A stretch of 64,000 nucleotides of DNA from Pseudoxanthomonas broegbernensis (GTDB lineage Bacteria > Pseudomonadota > Gammaproteobacteria > Xanthomonadales > Xanthomonadaceae). Each line of letters starts with the position of its first letter. The first letter of the stretch is position 1. Both the position numbers and the translations under genes were made by a program. This document shows positions 34,071 to 44,553 of this stretch, in pieces. Under the pieces are notes generated by a model. The model did no database searches. It was not told the origin of the DNA and saw only the letters and a list, made by a program, of their open reading frames with translations. The stretch covers positions 62,001 to 126,000 of the forward strand of contig NZ_JACHGU010000002.1 of NCBI RefSeq assembly GCF_014202435.1. The letters are read 5' to 3'.

Positions 34071-34529
34071 TCAGCCGCGGGTGCCGGCGCACAGCACCTC
34101 GGCGCAGGCGGCGATCTCGCCGTCGACCTTGGCCTCGCCGTAGTACACGGCCATGTTGCGGATCACGCGCTTGATGGTCACGTGCAGCTCCAGGACGTCG
34201 CCCGGCACCACCTGGCGGCTGAAGCGCGCATTGTCCACCTTGACCATGTAGAACAGCTTGGATTGCGCGTCGCGGCCCAGCGACAACTGGGTCAGCACGC
34301 CGCCGGCCTGGGCCAGCGCCTCGATGATCAGGACCCCGGGCATGATCGGCTGGGTCGGGAAGTGGCCCTGGAAGAACGGCTCGTTGATGCTGACGTTCTT
34401 GCGGCAGACGATGCGCTTGCCCTCGATGTCCAGTTCATCGACACGGTCGACCAGCAGGAACGGGTAGCGGTGCGGGATCAGCGTCTGGATGGCGGCGACG
34501 TCGATGGGGAGCTGCACGGGTTCGTTCAT
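34071..34529 (-). CDS. fabZ: 3-hydroxyacyl-[acyl-carrier-protein] dehydratase FabZ
   Basis: This 152-residue hot-dog-fold enzyme dehydrates 3-hydroxyacyl-ACP in fatty acid elongation, competing with LpxA and LpxD for the same substrate pool. The active-site segment [21 protein letters not shown] holds the catalytic His and Glu; [13 protein letters not shown] is near the start. Its ATG overlaps the stop codon of lpxD by four bases (ATGA). Length is typical. Confidence 0.97.
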   Translation of the reverse strand: MNEPVQLPIDVAAIQTLIPHRYPFLLVDRVDELDIEGKRIVCRKNVSINEPFFQGHFPTQPIMPGVLIIEALAQAGGVLTQLSLGRDAQSKLFYMVKVDNARFSRQVVPGDVLELHVTIKRVIRNMAVYYGEAKVDGEIAACAEVLCAGTRG

Positions 34530-35560
34530 TCGGGACTTCCCTGGGTGGAGGCGTTGACGCGGCGTGCCAGCGCATCCAGTTGCTTGAACCGGGCGGCGTT
34601 CTTCCGCCAGGTACGGTTGTCGGTGAGCGGGGTGCCGGAGGAGTACTCGCCCGGCTCGCGAAGGCTGTGGGTCACCAGCGACATCGCGGTCACGGTGACC
34701 TTGTCGGCCACTTCCAGGTGGCCGAGGATGCCGGCGCCGCCGCCGACCAGGCAATAGCGGCCGATCCGGGCGCTGCCGGCCGCGGCCGAGCAGCCGGCCA
34801 TGGCGGTGTGCGCGCCGATGCGCACGTTGTGGCCGATCTGCACCAGGTTGTCCAAGCGCACGTCCTCCTCCAGCACGGTGTCTTCCAGCGCGCCGCGGTC
34901 GATGCAGGTGTTGGCGCCGATCTCGCAGTCGTCGCCGACCACCACCCCGCCCAGTTGCGGTACGTTGACCCAGCGCCCGGCATCCATCGCCAGGCCGAAG
35001 CCGGCCGCGCCCAGCACCGCCCCGGGCAGGATGCGCACGCGCTTGCCCAGGCGCACGCGCTCCACCAGGGTCACCCGCGCCTGCAGCTCGCAGCCGGCGT
35101 CCAGGGTGCAGTCCTCGCCGATCGTGCAGCCGGGGCCGATGACGCAGCCCGGGCCGATCCGCGAGCGCGCACCGACGCTGACGAAGGGGCCGACGTGGGC
35201 ATCGGGCGAAACCTCGGCGCCCGGGTCGATCGCCGCCGAGGGGTGGATGCCCGGCGCCCGCGCCGGCACGCGCTCGAACAGGGCGGCGATGCGGGCGAAG
35301 GCGACGTAGGGGTCGCGCGCGACCAGCGCGGCGCCCGGCGCGGCCTGCGCGTCGTCGGCGCGCACCACCACCACGCCTGCGCGGGAGGCGGCCAGTTGCG
35401 CGCGGTAGCGGGGGTTGGCCAGGAACGCCAACTGCCCCGGGCCGGCACCGGCCAGGGTGGCCACGCCGCGCACCGGGGCGGTGCCGTCGCCGTGCAACTG
35501 CAGGGAGAAGCGCTGGGCCAGTTCGGCGGCGGTGAATACGGGGGCACTCATGCCGCGCAT
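34526..35560 (-). CDS. lpxD: UDP-3-O-acylglucosamine N-acyltransferase
   Basis: This 344-residue enzyme adds the second acyl chain in lipid A synthesis. A UDP-binding N-terminal domain (FLANPRYRAQLAAS) leads into hexapeptide repeats (from IHPSAAIDPGAEVSPDAHVG), and the catalytic His lies in VQIGHNVRIGAH. The ATG at 35560 has GGAGG with five-base spacing. A second ATG at 35551 sits seven bases after a TAGAAT hexamer (35564-35559) and would be leaderless if that is the promoter. It is the first gene of lpxD-fabZ-lpxA-lpxB-rnhB. The bamA and skp genes that precede lpxD in E. coli are absent here. Confidence 0.95.
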   Translation of the reverse strand: MRGMSAPVFTAAELAQRFSLQLHGDGTAPVRGVATLAGAGPGQLAFLANPRYRAQLAASRAGVVVVRADDAQAAPGAALVARDPYVAFARIAALFERVPARAPGIHPSAAIDPGAEVSPDAHVGPFVSVGARSRIGPGCVIGPGCTIGEDCTLDAGCELQARVTLVERVRLGKRVRILPGAVLGAAGFGLAMDAGRWVNVPQLGGVVVGDDCEIGANTCIDRGALEDTVLEEDVRLDNLVQIGHNVRIGAHTAMAGCSAAAGSARIGRYCLVGGGAGILGHLEVADKVTVTAMSLVTHSLREPGEYSSGTPLTDNRTWRKNAARFKQLDALARRVNASTQGSPE

Positions 35561-35597
35561 TCTAGCCTCCCCGCACCCCGGACCCGACCGTACGGAC

Positions 35598-36116
35598 TCA
35601 GCGGCGGGCCAGCAGCACCAGCAGCGCCCCGGTCCCGCCCTGCGCCGGCGGTGCCGAATGGAAGGCCAGCACGTCGCCGCGCTGGCGCAGCAGGCGGTCG
35701 ACCAGGTTCTTCAGCACCGGCACGCCTTCGCCGCCGCCCTTGCCGTGGATGATGCGCACGCAGCCGAGGCCGGCCTGCGCCGATTCGGCCAGGAAGCGCG
35801 CCAGCAGGGTCTCGGCCTGCAGCGCATTGGCGCCGTGCAGGTCCAGTTCGTCCTGGGCCGAGAACTGGCCGCGGCGCAGCCGCTGCCAGTCGTGCCCGGA
35901 TACCCGTTCGCGGCGGAACGCGCTGGGGTCGCCGCGCAGCAGCACGGCATCCGGGTGGTCGGCCAGGCGGCCGCGCACGCCCTTCTCGTCGGGCTTGCCG
36001 GGCCGCGCGGCCGCGCGCGGACGGGGCGGTGCCGGCGGTGCCGGCGCGGGCTTGCGCAGCGGCGCCACCTTGCCGACCGCGGCACGGAAAAGCTCGGCGT
36101 CGTCGTCCTCGTGCAT
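35598..36116 (-). CDS. Smr domain protein (SmrB-like)
   Basis: This 172-residue protein has an unstructured Pro/Ala-rich N-terminus and a C-terminal Smr domain. Visible Smr features are RLRRGQFSAQDELDLHG with the LDLHG motif, VRIIHGKGGGEGVP with the HGKG loop, and FHSAPPAQGGTGALLVLL at the end. E. coli SmrB, which this resembles, cleaves mRNA at collided ribosomes; the same role here is inferred. A GTG two codons upstream (36122) is an alternative start. It diverges from surE and lies 37 bases beyond the start of the lpxD operon on the same strand. Confidence 0.85.
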   Translation of the reverse strand: MHEDDDAELFRAAVGKVAPLRKPAPAPPAPPRPRAAARPGKPDEKGVRGRLADHPDAVLLRGDPSAFRRERVSGHDWQRLRRGQFSAQDELDLHGANALQAETLLARFLAESAQAGLGCVRIIHGKGGGEGVPVLKNLVDRLLRQRGDVLAFHSAPPAQGGTGALLVLLARR

Positions 36117-36284
36117 GCGCACAGCCTAGCGCAGGCGGGCGGATGCGATGAGAAGCGCCCCGGCCCGCAGGAATAACGACGCGCGAAGCGCGAAGGCGGC
36201 GTGCGACCGCGGCGAGGCGGCCACGCAAGCGGCGGAACCGATGCGGGCGCTTCCGGTATCATGCGGATGTTTTCGAGGAAGCCC

Positions 36285-37079
36285 ATGCGCGTACTGGTAA
36301 GCAACGACGACGGTGTGGACGCACCCGGCATCCACGCCCTGGCCGAGGGCCTGCGCGACGCCGGCCACGAGGTCTTCGTGGTGGCCCCCGACCGCGACCG
36401 CTCCGGCGCCAGCAACTCGCTCACCCTGGACGTGCCGATCCGGACCAAGCGCCTGGACCACTACACCTGCTCGGTCGCCGGCACGCCCACCGACTGCGTG
36501 CACCTGGCGCTGACCGGCATGTTCGAGTTCGAACCGGACATCGTCGTGTCGGGCATCAACAACGCCGCCAACCTGGGCGACGACGTGATCTATTCGGGCA
36601 CCGTGTCGGCGGCGATGGAGGGGCGCTTCCTCGGCCTGCCGGCGGTGGCCGTGTCGCTGGTCACGCGCAACCACGACGCGCGCCACTACGCCACCGCCGC
36701 GCGTGCGGCGGTGGAGATCGTCGCGCGGCTGCTCACCGATCCGTTGCCGGCCAACACCATCCTCAACGTCAACGTGCCCGACCTGTCCTGGCAGGACGTG
36801 CGCGGCTTCGAGGTGACCCGCCTGGGCAACCGCCATCGCTCCGAAGCCTGCGTGCCGCAGACCGATCCGCGCGGGCGCACCGTCTACTGGATCGGCCCGG
36901 CCGGCGCCGAGCAGGACGCCGGGCCGGGCACCGATTTCCACGCCGTGCGCACCGGGCACATCTCCATCACTCCCATCCATGTCGACCTCACCCGCTACCA
37001 GGCGCTGGAGAAGGTGGCCGGCTGGGTCGGCGGGCTGACCCAGGCGCTGGCCGCAGGGGCGCCGGGAGCCCGGGCATGA
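36285..37079 (+). CDS. surE: 5'/3'-nucleotidase SurE
   Basis: This 264-residue metal-dependent nucleotidase releases phosphate from nucleoside monophosphates and is linked to stationary-phase survival. [19 protein letters not shown] carries the metal ligands D8 and D9. [12 protein letters not shown] and [20 protein letters not shown] are further active-site segments. The ATG at 36285 has GAGGAAG upstream, and a TATCAT -10-like hexamer lies at 36257-36262. Its stop overlaps the pcm start (ATGA). surE-pcm-nlpD order is classical. Confidence 0.96.
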   Translation: MRVLVSNDDGVDAPGIHALAEGLRDAGHEVFVVAPDRDRSGASNSLTLDVPIRTKRLDHYTCSVAGTPTDCVHLALTGMFEFEPDIVVSGINNAANLGDDVIYSGTVSAAMEGRFLGLPAVAVSLVTRNHDARHYATAARAAVEIVARLLTDPLPANTILNVNVPDLSWQDVRGFEVTRLGNRHRSEACVPQTDPRGRTVYWIGPAGAEQDAGPGTDFHAVRTGHISITPIHVDLTRYQALEKVAGWVGGLTQALAAGAPGARA

Positions 37080-37771
37080 TGGCCCCGCGCCTGCGATTGC
37101 AGCCGGAGGCGGTCGGCCTGGGCATGACCTCGCAGCGCGTGCGCGACCGCCTGGTCGAGCGCCTGCGCGAGGGCGCGGCCAATGGCGGCGGCATCGTCGA
37201 CGAGAACGTGCTCAACGCGGTGCGCACCGTGCCTCGCCACCTGTTCGTGGACGAGGCGCTGGCCAGCCGCGCCTACGAGGACACCGCCCTGCCCATCGGC
37301 CATGGCCAGACCATCTCCCAGCCGTGGGTGGTGGCGCGCATGACCGAGGTGGTGATGGCCGCGCAGCCCGGGCGGGTGCTGGAGATCGGCACCGGTTCCG
37401 GTTATCAGGCCGCGATCCTGGCCGCGCTGGGGCTGGAGGTGTACACCGTCGAGCGCATCGGCGAGCTGCTGCGCCAGGCGCGCAAGCGCTTCCGCGCGCT
37501 GGGCATGAACGTGCGCAGCCGCCACGACGACGGACGCGTGGGCTGGCCCGAGCACGCGCCCTACGATGCGATCCTGGTCACCGCCGCGGCCCCGGCGCTG
37601 GTGGAGGCGCTGATCGAGCAGCTTGGCGTGGGCGGCGTGCTGGTGGCGCCGGTCGGCGGCGCCTCCTCGCAGTCGCTGCTGCGCCTGGTCAAGCGTGCCG
37701 ACGGCGGGGTCGACGAGGACGTGCTGGGACCGGTGGTGTTCGTGCCGCTGCTCGCCGGCACCCTGGACTGA
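37076..37771 (+). CDS. pcm: Protein-L-isoaspartate O-methyltransferase
   Basis: This 231-residue repair enzyme methylates abnormal isoaspartyl residues in aged proteins. [38 protein letters not shown] and the SAM-binding [18 protein letters not shown] are all intact. It overlaps surE by four bases and is followed three bases later by the exoD-like gene. Within the family it is of usual length with a slightly long N-terminus. Confidence 0.96.
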   Translation: MMAPRLRLQPEAVGLGMTSQRVRDRLVERLREGAANGGGIVDENVLNAVRTVPRHLFVDEALASRAYEDTALPIGHGQTISQPWVVARMTEVVMAAQPGRVLEIGTGSGYQAAILAALGLEVYTVERIGELLRQARKRFRALGMNVRSRHDDGRVGWPEHAPYDAILVTAAAPALVEALIEQLGVGGVLVAPVGGASSQSLLRLVKRADGGVDEDVLGPVVFVPLLAGTLD

Positions 37772-37774
37772 ACC

Positions 37775-38422
37775 ATGCCCGAGCCTACGCCCCTCCTCGA
37801 CGCCGGTGCCCCGCTGGGCGAGCAGTTGGCCGCGATCATCGCGCGCCTGCCCGAGGACCGGCTGAGCCTGCGCGAGCTGCTGGACGCCTTCGGCGACGAG
37901 GGCCTGCTGCTGCTGGTGATCCTGCTGACCCTGGTGTTCCTGATCCCGGTGTCGATTCCCGGCGTGAGCACGGTGTTCGGCGCGGCGATCCTGCTGGTGG
38001 GGGTCAGCCGCCTGGCCCGGCGCCCGCTGTGGCTGCCGCGTCGGCTGAAGGACCGGGCGCTGCCGGCCGGCCGCCTGCGCCCGGGCCTGACCGCCGGGCT
38101 GCGCTGGGTCCGGCGGATGGAGCGGATCAGCCGGCCGCGACGGCTGGGCGCGCTGGCCGACGGCCGTGTCGCGCGCTGGCTCAACGACCTGGCCTTCATC
38201 CTCGCCGCGCTGCTGCTGATGGCACCGTTCGGCTTCGTGCCGTTCAGCAACACGCTGCCGGCCCTGGCGCTGCTGCTGTATGCCACCGGCATGATCCAGC
38301 GCGATGGCGGGGCCATACTGCTGGGCCATGTGGCCAATGTCGGCACCATGGTCTACTTCGCGGTGCTGATCGGCGGCGGTGGCATGGCCGCGCACGGGAT
38401 ATTCGAAAGACTGACCGGTTGA
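37775..38422 (+). CDS. ExoD family membrane protein
   Basis: This 215-residue protein matches the ExoD family, named for a Sinorhizobium exopolysaccharide mutant. Its biochemical function is unknown. Hydrophobic segments are seen at about residues 43-70 (LLLLVILLTLVFLIPVSIPG) and in the C-terminal half (FILAALLLMAPFGFVPFS, TLPALALLLYATGM, VANVGTMVYFAVLIGGGG), giving about four or five membrane spans. It is placed between pcm and nlpD, three bases after pcm, so it belongs to the same transcript. This middle position differs from E. coli, where pcm is followed by nlpD. Confidence 0.82.
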   Translation: MPEPTPLLDAGAPLGEQLAAIIARLPEDRLSLRELLDAFGDEGLLLLVILLTLVFLIPVSIPGVSTVFGAAILLVGVSRLARRPLWLPRRLKDRALPAGRLRPGLTAGLRWVRRMERISRPRRLGALADGRVARWLNDLAFILAALLLMAPFGFVPFSNTLPALALLLYATGMIQRDGGAILLGHVANVGTMVYFAVLIGGGGMAAHGIFERLTG

Positions 38423-38476
38423 ACCCGGCGCGCCGCGCTGGCGCATCCGACTTCATACAGGGAGACACGCATCCGC

Positions 38477-39244
38477 ATGAGCAACGCGACCGCCCCGGCA
38501 AGCATGGTGTTCCGTTTCGGCGCCCTGGTCCTGGCCCTGCTGCTGCTGGCCGCCTGCGGCAAGAGCACGGTGGTGCGCAGTCCGTCCGCCTCGGGCACGG
38601 CGACGGCCGCCTCCCAGCCGCGCCCGGGCGAATCGGTGCTGGTCAAGCGCGGCGACACGCTCTATTCGCTGGCCCGCGCGCAGGGCATGTCGGTGACCGA
38701 CCTGGCCCGCTGGAACGGCCTGCAACCGCCCTACACGATCTATCCGGGCCAGCGCCTGCGGCTGGGCCCGGCCGACGGCAAGACGGCCACCGCCGCCAGC
38801 ACGCGTCCGGCGGCCGGCGCCGCGACGGCCCCGCCGCGTCCCGCGACGCCCGCGCCCGTCCCGGCCAGCAGCGGCTTCGCCTGGCGCTGGCCGGCGCAGG
38901 GCGTGTTGCTGGGCACCTACGTGGCCGGCGACAACACCCGCCAGGGCATCGACATCGGCGGCAGCAGCGGCCAGCCGGTGACGGCGGCGGCCGACGGCGT
39001 GGTGGTGTATTCGGGTGCCGGGCTGGTGGGTTACGGCGAGCTGATCATCGTCAAGCACAACGAGCAGTGGCTGTCGGCCTACGGCCACAACCGCAAGCGC
39101 CTGGTCAACGAAGGCCAGAACGTGAAGACCGGCGAGCAGATCGCCGAGATGGGCCGTACCGGCACGGCGCGCGACATGCTGCATTTCGAGATCCGCCACA
39201 ACGGCAAGCCGGTCGATCCGCTGCTGTACCTGCCCAAGCGCTGA
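38477..39244 (+). CDS. nlpD: NlpD-like LysM/M23 lipoprotein (amidase activator)
   Basis: This 255-residue lipoprotein has a lipobox LLAAC with the lipidated Cys at residue 27, a LysM domain (YSLARAQGMSVTDLARWNGL), an Ala/Pro linker and a C-terminal M23 domain. The M23 domain lacks the first zinc ligand: QGIDIGGSSG replaces the HxGxD motif. This is as in E. coli NlpD, which activates amidase AmiC at the septum and is not itself a peptidase. It ends the surE-pcm-exoD-nlpD run. In E. coli rpoS follows; here a convergent gene follows and no sigma factor gene is seen. Confidence 0.93.
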   Translation: MSNATAPASMVFRFGALVLALLLLAACGKSTVVRSPSASGTATAASQPRPGESVLVKRGDTLYSLARAQGMSVTDLARWNGLQPPYTIYPGQRLRLGPADGKTATAASTRPAAGAATAPPRPATPAPVPASSGFAWRWPAQGVLLGTYVAGDNTRQGIDIGGSSGQPVTAAADGVVVYSGAGLVGYGELIIVKHNEQWLSAYGHNRKRLVNEGQNVKTGEQIAEMGRTGTARDMLHFEIRHNGKPVDPLLYLPKR

Positions 39245-39445
39245 CGGCGCCGCGCTTGGCGGGTAGCGGGTTTCCGGTCCCGCAGGGGCCGGAAACCGTC
39301 ATGCCGACCGGCCCGATGTCTGGCCTGCCACCGACGGAAGCCGGCTTCCACGAGGAAGGCGGGTGCCAGTGGAAAGGGCGGTCGCATCGGCCTTGACGGC
39401 GGGAGCACGGGCCGGCGTGCGCCAGGTACCGCCGTGCCGCACCGT
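39245..39445. other. Gap after nlpD with strong hairpin, no rpoS
   Basis: About 200 bases with no gene between convergent nlpD and the Mth938-like gene. The 9-bp stem GGTTTCCGG (39269-39277) with CCGGAAACC (39289-39297) lies 25 bases after the nlpD stop and may terminate both genes. No T-run follows. No part of a sigma factor frame is visible. Confidence 0.5.
39269..39297. terminator. Hairpin downstream of nlpD
   Basis: Perfect 9-bp inverted repeat GGTTTCCGG/CCGGAAACC with an 11-base loop, between convergent genes. Strong stem, but no clear T-tract on either side. Confidence 0.5.
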
Positions 39446-39835
39446 TCAGCCCGCAGGCCCGCCATCCAGCAGGAATGCCGCCACCACCCGGCGGCCCTCG
39501 CCGGCCAGCACGTTGTAGGTGCGCGCGGCGGCGGCGTTGTCCATCACCTCGATGCCGATCTGCCGGGTCAGGCAGGCGGCCATCACCGCCGGCGGCGGGA
39601 ACGACTGGCGCTGGCCCGTGCCCAGCACCACCAGCTCCGGCCGCAGCGCCAGCAGCGGCTCCATGTGCGCCGGCAGCAGGCCGGCGGCCGCGGCCGGGGC
39701 CGGCCATTCGTCGAGCAGGCGGTCCGGCGCGAGGGCGAAGCTGCGCACCAGCACGCGGTCGTTGACGCGCGCATGGCGGCCGTCGGCCTGGCGCAGGATG
39801 AATTCGTAGTCGGGGCGCTCGTGGCTCAGGTGCAT
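39446..39835 (-). CDS. Mth938-like domain protein (Xcc1710 type)
   Basis: This 129-residue protein resembles the Mth938/DUF498 family, which includes Xanthomonas Xcc1710 and the mitochondrial complex I assembly factor NDUFAF3. Typical segments are RPDYEFILRQADG, LRPELVVLGTGQRQSFPPP with the conserved glycine-rich turn, and NVLAGEGRRVVAAFL at the end. The bacterial function is not established. It lies six bases downstream of yhbY on the same strand, so the two are probably cotranscribed. Confidence 0.8.
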   Translation of the reverse strand: MHLSHERPDYEFILRQADGRHARVNDRVLVRSFALAPDRLLDEWPAPAAAAGLLPAHMEPLLALRPELVVLGTGQRQSFPPPAVMAACLTRQIGIEVMDNAAAARTYNVLAGEGRRVVAAFLLDGGPAG

Positions 39836-39841
39836 GGCCGG

Positions 39842-40147
39842 TCAGGCCCGCGGCAGCACGATCCCGGGCTTGTCCCGGGCGGGGCGGTAGAGGGTGGCGG
39901 TGTGCCCGATCCGCTGCACCAGCGCGGCGCCGGCCTGCGCGGCCAGGTCGGCGATCATCGCGTCGCGGGCTTCGCGGTCCTCGGCGCCGACCTTGACCTT
40001 GACCAGCTCGTGTCGCTCCAGGATCTGGTCCAGCTCGGCCAGCAGGGCCGGGGTGATGCCCTTGCCGCCCACCTGCATCAGAGCCTTGAGGCCATGGGCC
40101 TGGCCGCGGAGAAAACGGTTCTGGGCGGCGGTCAGGACGACGGACAT
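39842..40147 (-). CDS. yhbY: YhbY family CRM-domain RNA-binding protein
   Basis: This 101-residue single CRM-domain protein associates with pre-50S ribosomal particles in E. coli. The GxxG RNA-binding loop lies in [14 protein letters not shown], preceded by LRGQAHGLK and followed by [12 protein letters not shown]. It diverges from rlmE, another ribosome-assembly gene, with an 82-base gap; the same yhbY/rlmE arrangement is known in E. coli. Confidence 0.94.
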   Translation of the reverse strand: MSVVLTAAQNRFLRGQAHGLKALMQVGGKGITPALLAELDQILERHELVKVKVGAEDREARDAMIADLAAQAGAALVQRIGHTATLYRPARDKPGIVLPRA

Positions 40148-40183
40148 CGGGTACCGGGGCGGGGTCTGCAGGGCGGATCAGGG

Positions 40184-40189
40184 TATCAT
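40184..40189 (+). promoter_or_regulatory. Putative -10 element of rlmE
   Basis: TATCAT lies 40 bases upstream of the chosen rlmE ATG in the divergent yhbY/rlmE gap. The context GGTATCATG is the same as upstream of surE (36257-36262). No good -35 is seen. Confidence 0.35.
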
Positions 40190-40229
40190 GGCGCCCCATA
40201 TCGCCGCGGGCTCCGTGCCCAGCCCACGC

Positions 40230-40868
40230 ATGTCCCGCAGCTCCCGCAGCAAGAGCAGCCACCGCTGGCTCCGCGAGCACTTCGCCGATCCCTACGTGAA
40301 GAAGGCCCAGGCCGCGGGCCTGCGTTCGCGCGCGGCGTTCAAGCTGGAGGAATTGCTGGAACGCGACCGCCTGCTCAAGCCGGGCATGGTGGTGGTCGAC
40401 CTGGGCGCGGCCCCGGGCGGCTGGTCGCAGTACGTGCGCCAGGCGCTGGGCGACGGCGGCCGGGTGCTGGCGCTGGACATCCTGGAGATGCCGCCGCTGG
40501 CCGGCGTCGAGTTCCTTCATGGGGATTTCAGGGAGGATGCCGTCTTATCGGAGCTGGAGACGCTTTTGGAAGGCCGGCCGGTGGACCTTGTGCTGTCGGA
40601 CATGGCCCCCAATATGAGTGGCATGGACGCGGTCGACCAGCCGCGGGCCATGCACCTGGCGGAACTGGCGCTGGAGTTCGCCGACACCCACCTGCGCCCC
40701 GGCGGCGCCTTCCTGATCAAGCTGTTCCAGGGGGTGGGGTTCGACGACTACGTGCGCCAGTTGCGCCGCCGCTACGAAAAGGTCGCCATCCGCAAGCCGG
40801 CGGCCTCGCGCAAGCGTTCGCCGGAAGTCTATGCCCTCGGGCAGGGCAAGCTGGCGCGGATGAAGTAA
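40230..40868 (+). CDS. rlmE: 23S rRNA (uridine-2552-2'-O)-methyltransferase
   Basis: This 212-residue enzyme (FtsJ/RrmJ) methylates U2552 in the A loop of 23S rRNA late in 50S assembly. The N-terminal [29 protein letters not shown] with the first catalytic Lys, [16 protein letters not shown] for SAM binding, [13 protein letters not shown] and [15 protein letters not shown] are all present. The ATG at 40230 follows a -10-like element by 40 bases. rlmE-ftsH-folP is the E. coli order, and it holds here apart from one small inserted gene. Confidence 0.96.
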   Translation: MSRSSRSKSSHRWLREHFADPYVKKAQAAGLRSRAAFKLEELLERDRLLKPGMVVVDLGAAPGGWSQYVRQALGDGGRVLALDILEMPPLAGVEFLHGDFREDAVLSELETLLEGRPVDLVLSDMAPNMSGMDAVDQPRAMHLAELALEFADTHLRPGGAFLIKLFQGVGFDDYVRQLRRRYEKVAIRKPAASRKRSPEVYALGQGKLARMK

Positions 40869-40931
40869 GCTCGAAACCCGCGAGCCGAGGCCGCAACAGA
40901 CACACGCAGGATCAGGGATACACCGGAGCCG

Positions 40932-42872
<1,941 letters not shown>

Positions 42873-42899
42873 GGGCACGATGGGCAGGCGGCCGGCACG

Positions 42900-43193
42900 A
42901 TGACGGAGCAAATGCGCGAGCCCGGCCCGCAGGATCGCCCGGCGCAGGGCCCCGATGCGGGCACGGCGCCGCGACAGAGCTACTACATCCGTAACCCGTG
43001 GCGGCCCTGGGCGTCCGGCGCTTTCGCCGGCGCCTCGTCCATGCTCACCTTCACGACGGTATTTTACGCGCTGGGGCGGCTGCCGCTGGTCCTGGTGGGC
43101 ATCAGCGTGCTGCTGGCCGTGGCGGTATTCGTTTTCGGGCTGTACGCCCATCGTCGTGCCGCACGCTTCGATGCGCAGATAGGCGGGCGCTGA
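42900..43193 (+). CDS. Small two-span membrane protein of unknown function
   Basis: A 97-residue protein 27 bases after ftsH. The first 30 residues are hydrophilic and rich in Pro, Gln and Glu. Two hydrophobic stretches follow (about residues 39-58, GAFAGASSMLTFTTVFYALG, and 61-82, PLVLVGISVLLAVAVFVFGL), ending in a basic tail HRRAARFDAQIGGR. I do not recognise the family. Codon use is like its neighbours, so it is probably a real gene. Its place between ftsH and folP suggests cotranscription with ftsH and possibly a membrane quality-control role, but that is only inference. Confidence 0.65.
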   Translation: MTEQMREPGPQDRPAQGPDAGTAPRQSYYIRNPWRPWASGAFAGASSMLTFTTVFYALGRLPLVLVGISVLLAVAVFVFGLYAHRRAARFDAQIGGR

Positions 43194-43350
43194 GCGCCTG
43201 CCCGGGTTCGCGCGAGGCCGATCCGGCTGGATGCATGCGGCTTCGAGTGCCGAGGCAGGCGCGTACGGCGGCCGTGGCCGCGCCGGAAGGTGGCCGGGAT
43301 TGTCCGCGCGGTCGGCGCGGGCCAGACTTGCCGCCTCCCCTGCAGGACCG

Positions 43351-44253
43351 ATGCCGATGTTCGACACCTCTCCCACGCTCGACTGCGCCGGGCGCGTCCT
43401 GAAGCTGGACCGCGCCCGGGTGATGGGCATCGTCAACGTCACCCCGGATTCGTTCTCCGACGGCGGCGCCCATGCCACCGCGGAGGCGGCAGTGGCGCAC
43501 GGGCTGCGGCTGGCGGAGGAGGGCGCCGACCTGCTCGACGTGGGCGGCGAATCCACCCGTCCCGGCGCGGAGGACGTGCCGCTGGAGGAAGAGCTGCGGC
43601 GTGTGGTGCCGGTGATCGGGCAACTGGTGCGCCGGACCGGGCTGCCGGTCAGCGTGGACACGTGCAAGCCGGAGGTGATGCGCGCGGCGGTGGAGGCCGG
43701 CGCGGGCATGATCAACGACGTGTGCGCATTGCAGCGCGAGGGTGCGCTGGAGGCCGCCGCGGCCGCGGGGGTGCCGGTGGTGCTGATGCACATGCGCGGG
43801 CAGCCGCGCTCCATGCAGGACGCGCCGCAGTACGACGACGTGGTCGCGCAGGTGCACCGGTTCCTGGCCGAGCGGATCTTCGCCGCCGAGCTGGCCGGCA
43901 TCCCGAAGAAGCGCCTGGTCGTCGATCCCGGCTTCGGTTTCGGCAAGACCACCGGGCACAACCTCGCCCTGCTGGCGCAGTTGGAGCGGTTCGCGGAACT
44001 GGGCGTGCCGGTCCTGGCCGGGCTGTCGCGCAAGCGCAGCATCGGCGAGCTGACCGGACGCCAGGACCCGGCCGCGCGCATGGCCGGCTCGCTGGCCGCG
44101 CACCTGGTCGCGGTGCAGCGTGGGGCGCGCATCGTGCGCGTGCACGACGTGGCCGCCACGGTCGATGCGCTCAAGGTATGGGAAGCGGTGGTCGCGGTGC
44201 CGGCGCCACGCCGCGATGCCGCGCCTGCAGCGATCCGCTGGCCGGAAGATTGA
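43351..44253 (+). CDS. folP: Dihydropteroate synthase
   Basis: This 300-residue TIM-barrel enzyme joins dihydropterin pyrophosphate and p-aminobenzoate in folate synthesis and is the sulfonamide target. RVMGIVNVTPDSFSDGG, LLDVGGESTRPGAEDV, VSVDTCKPEV, MINDVCAL and VVDPGFGFGKTTGHN are the family signatures in order. The ATG at 43351 has AGGA upstream; a second ATG lies six bases later. The frame is open further upstream but that part is not conserved-looking. The last 20 residues are a loose Ala/Pro tail. glmM, its usual partner downstream in E. coli, is absent. Confidence 0.95.
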   Translation: MPMFDTSPTLDCAGRVLKLDRARVMGIVNVTPDSFSDGGAHATAEAAVAHGLRLAEEGADLLDVGGESTRPGAEDVPLEEELRRVVPVIGQLVRRTGLPVSVDTCKPEVMRAAVEAGAGMINDVCALQREGALEAAAAAGVPVVLMHMRGQPRSMQDAPQYDDVVAQVHRFLAERIFAAELAGIPKKRLVVDPGFGFGKTTGHNLALLAQLERFAELGVPVLAGLSRKRSIGELTGRQDPAARMAGSLAAHLVAVQRGARIVRVHDVAATVDALKVWEAVVAVPAPRRDAAPAAIRWPED

Positions 44254-44553
44254 GCCCCGGGCAGGGACGACAACCCGCTTCCGTGGATATGTATGGGAAC
44301 GGGTATAGCGGCGACATGGTTCCGGCGTCCAGGATGGCCGGTACCCCCGGCATGGCGGTCGCCGGCTATGCCCGGCTACCTACACGTGCGGGCGAATGCC
44401 GGGCCATGCATCCGGCGACATCGGGCCGCGCGCGCGACATGCGGCCGGCCGCCGGAAGAAGCGAAGCGGCGAGCGCAATCCTGGCCGGCCGCTCGCAGGC
44501 CGGTTCGAGGCGGTAAGCTGCGCCATCGCCGCAGGAATGCGCCGGGAGACCGC
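44254..44553. other. Intergenic region upstream of putP
   Basis: This 300-base stretch between folP and putP holds no gene I can support. It contains an A/T-richer patch with GGATATG and GGTATAGCG around 44285-44310, a possible promoter, and the words GCGACATGG, GCGACATCG and GCGACATGC repeated at irregular intervals. GGGAG lies seven bases before the putP ATG. No regulator site is recognised. Confidence 0.4.
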
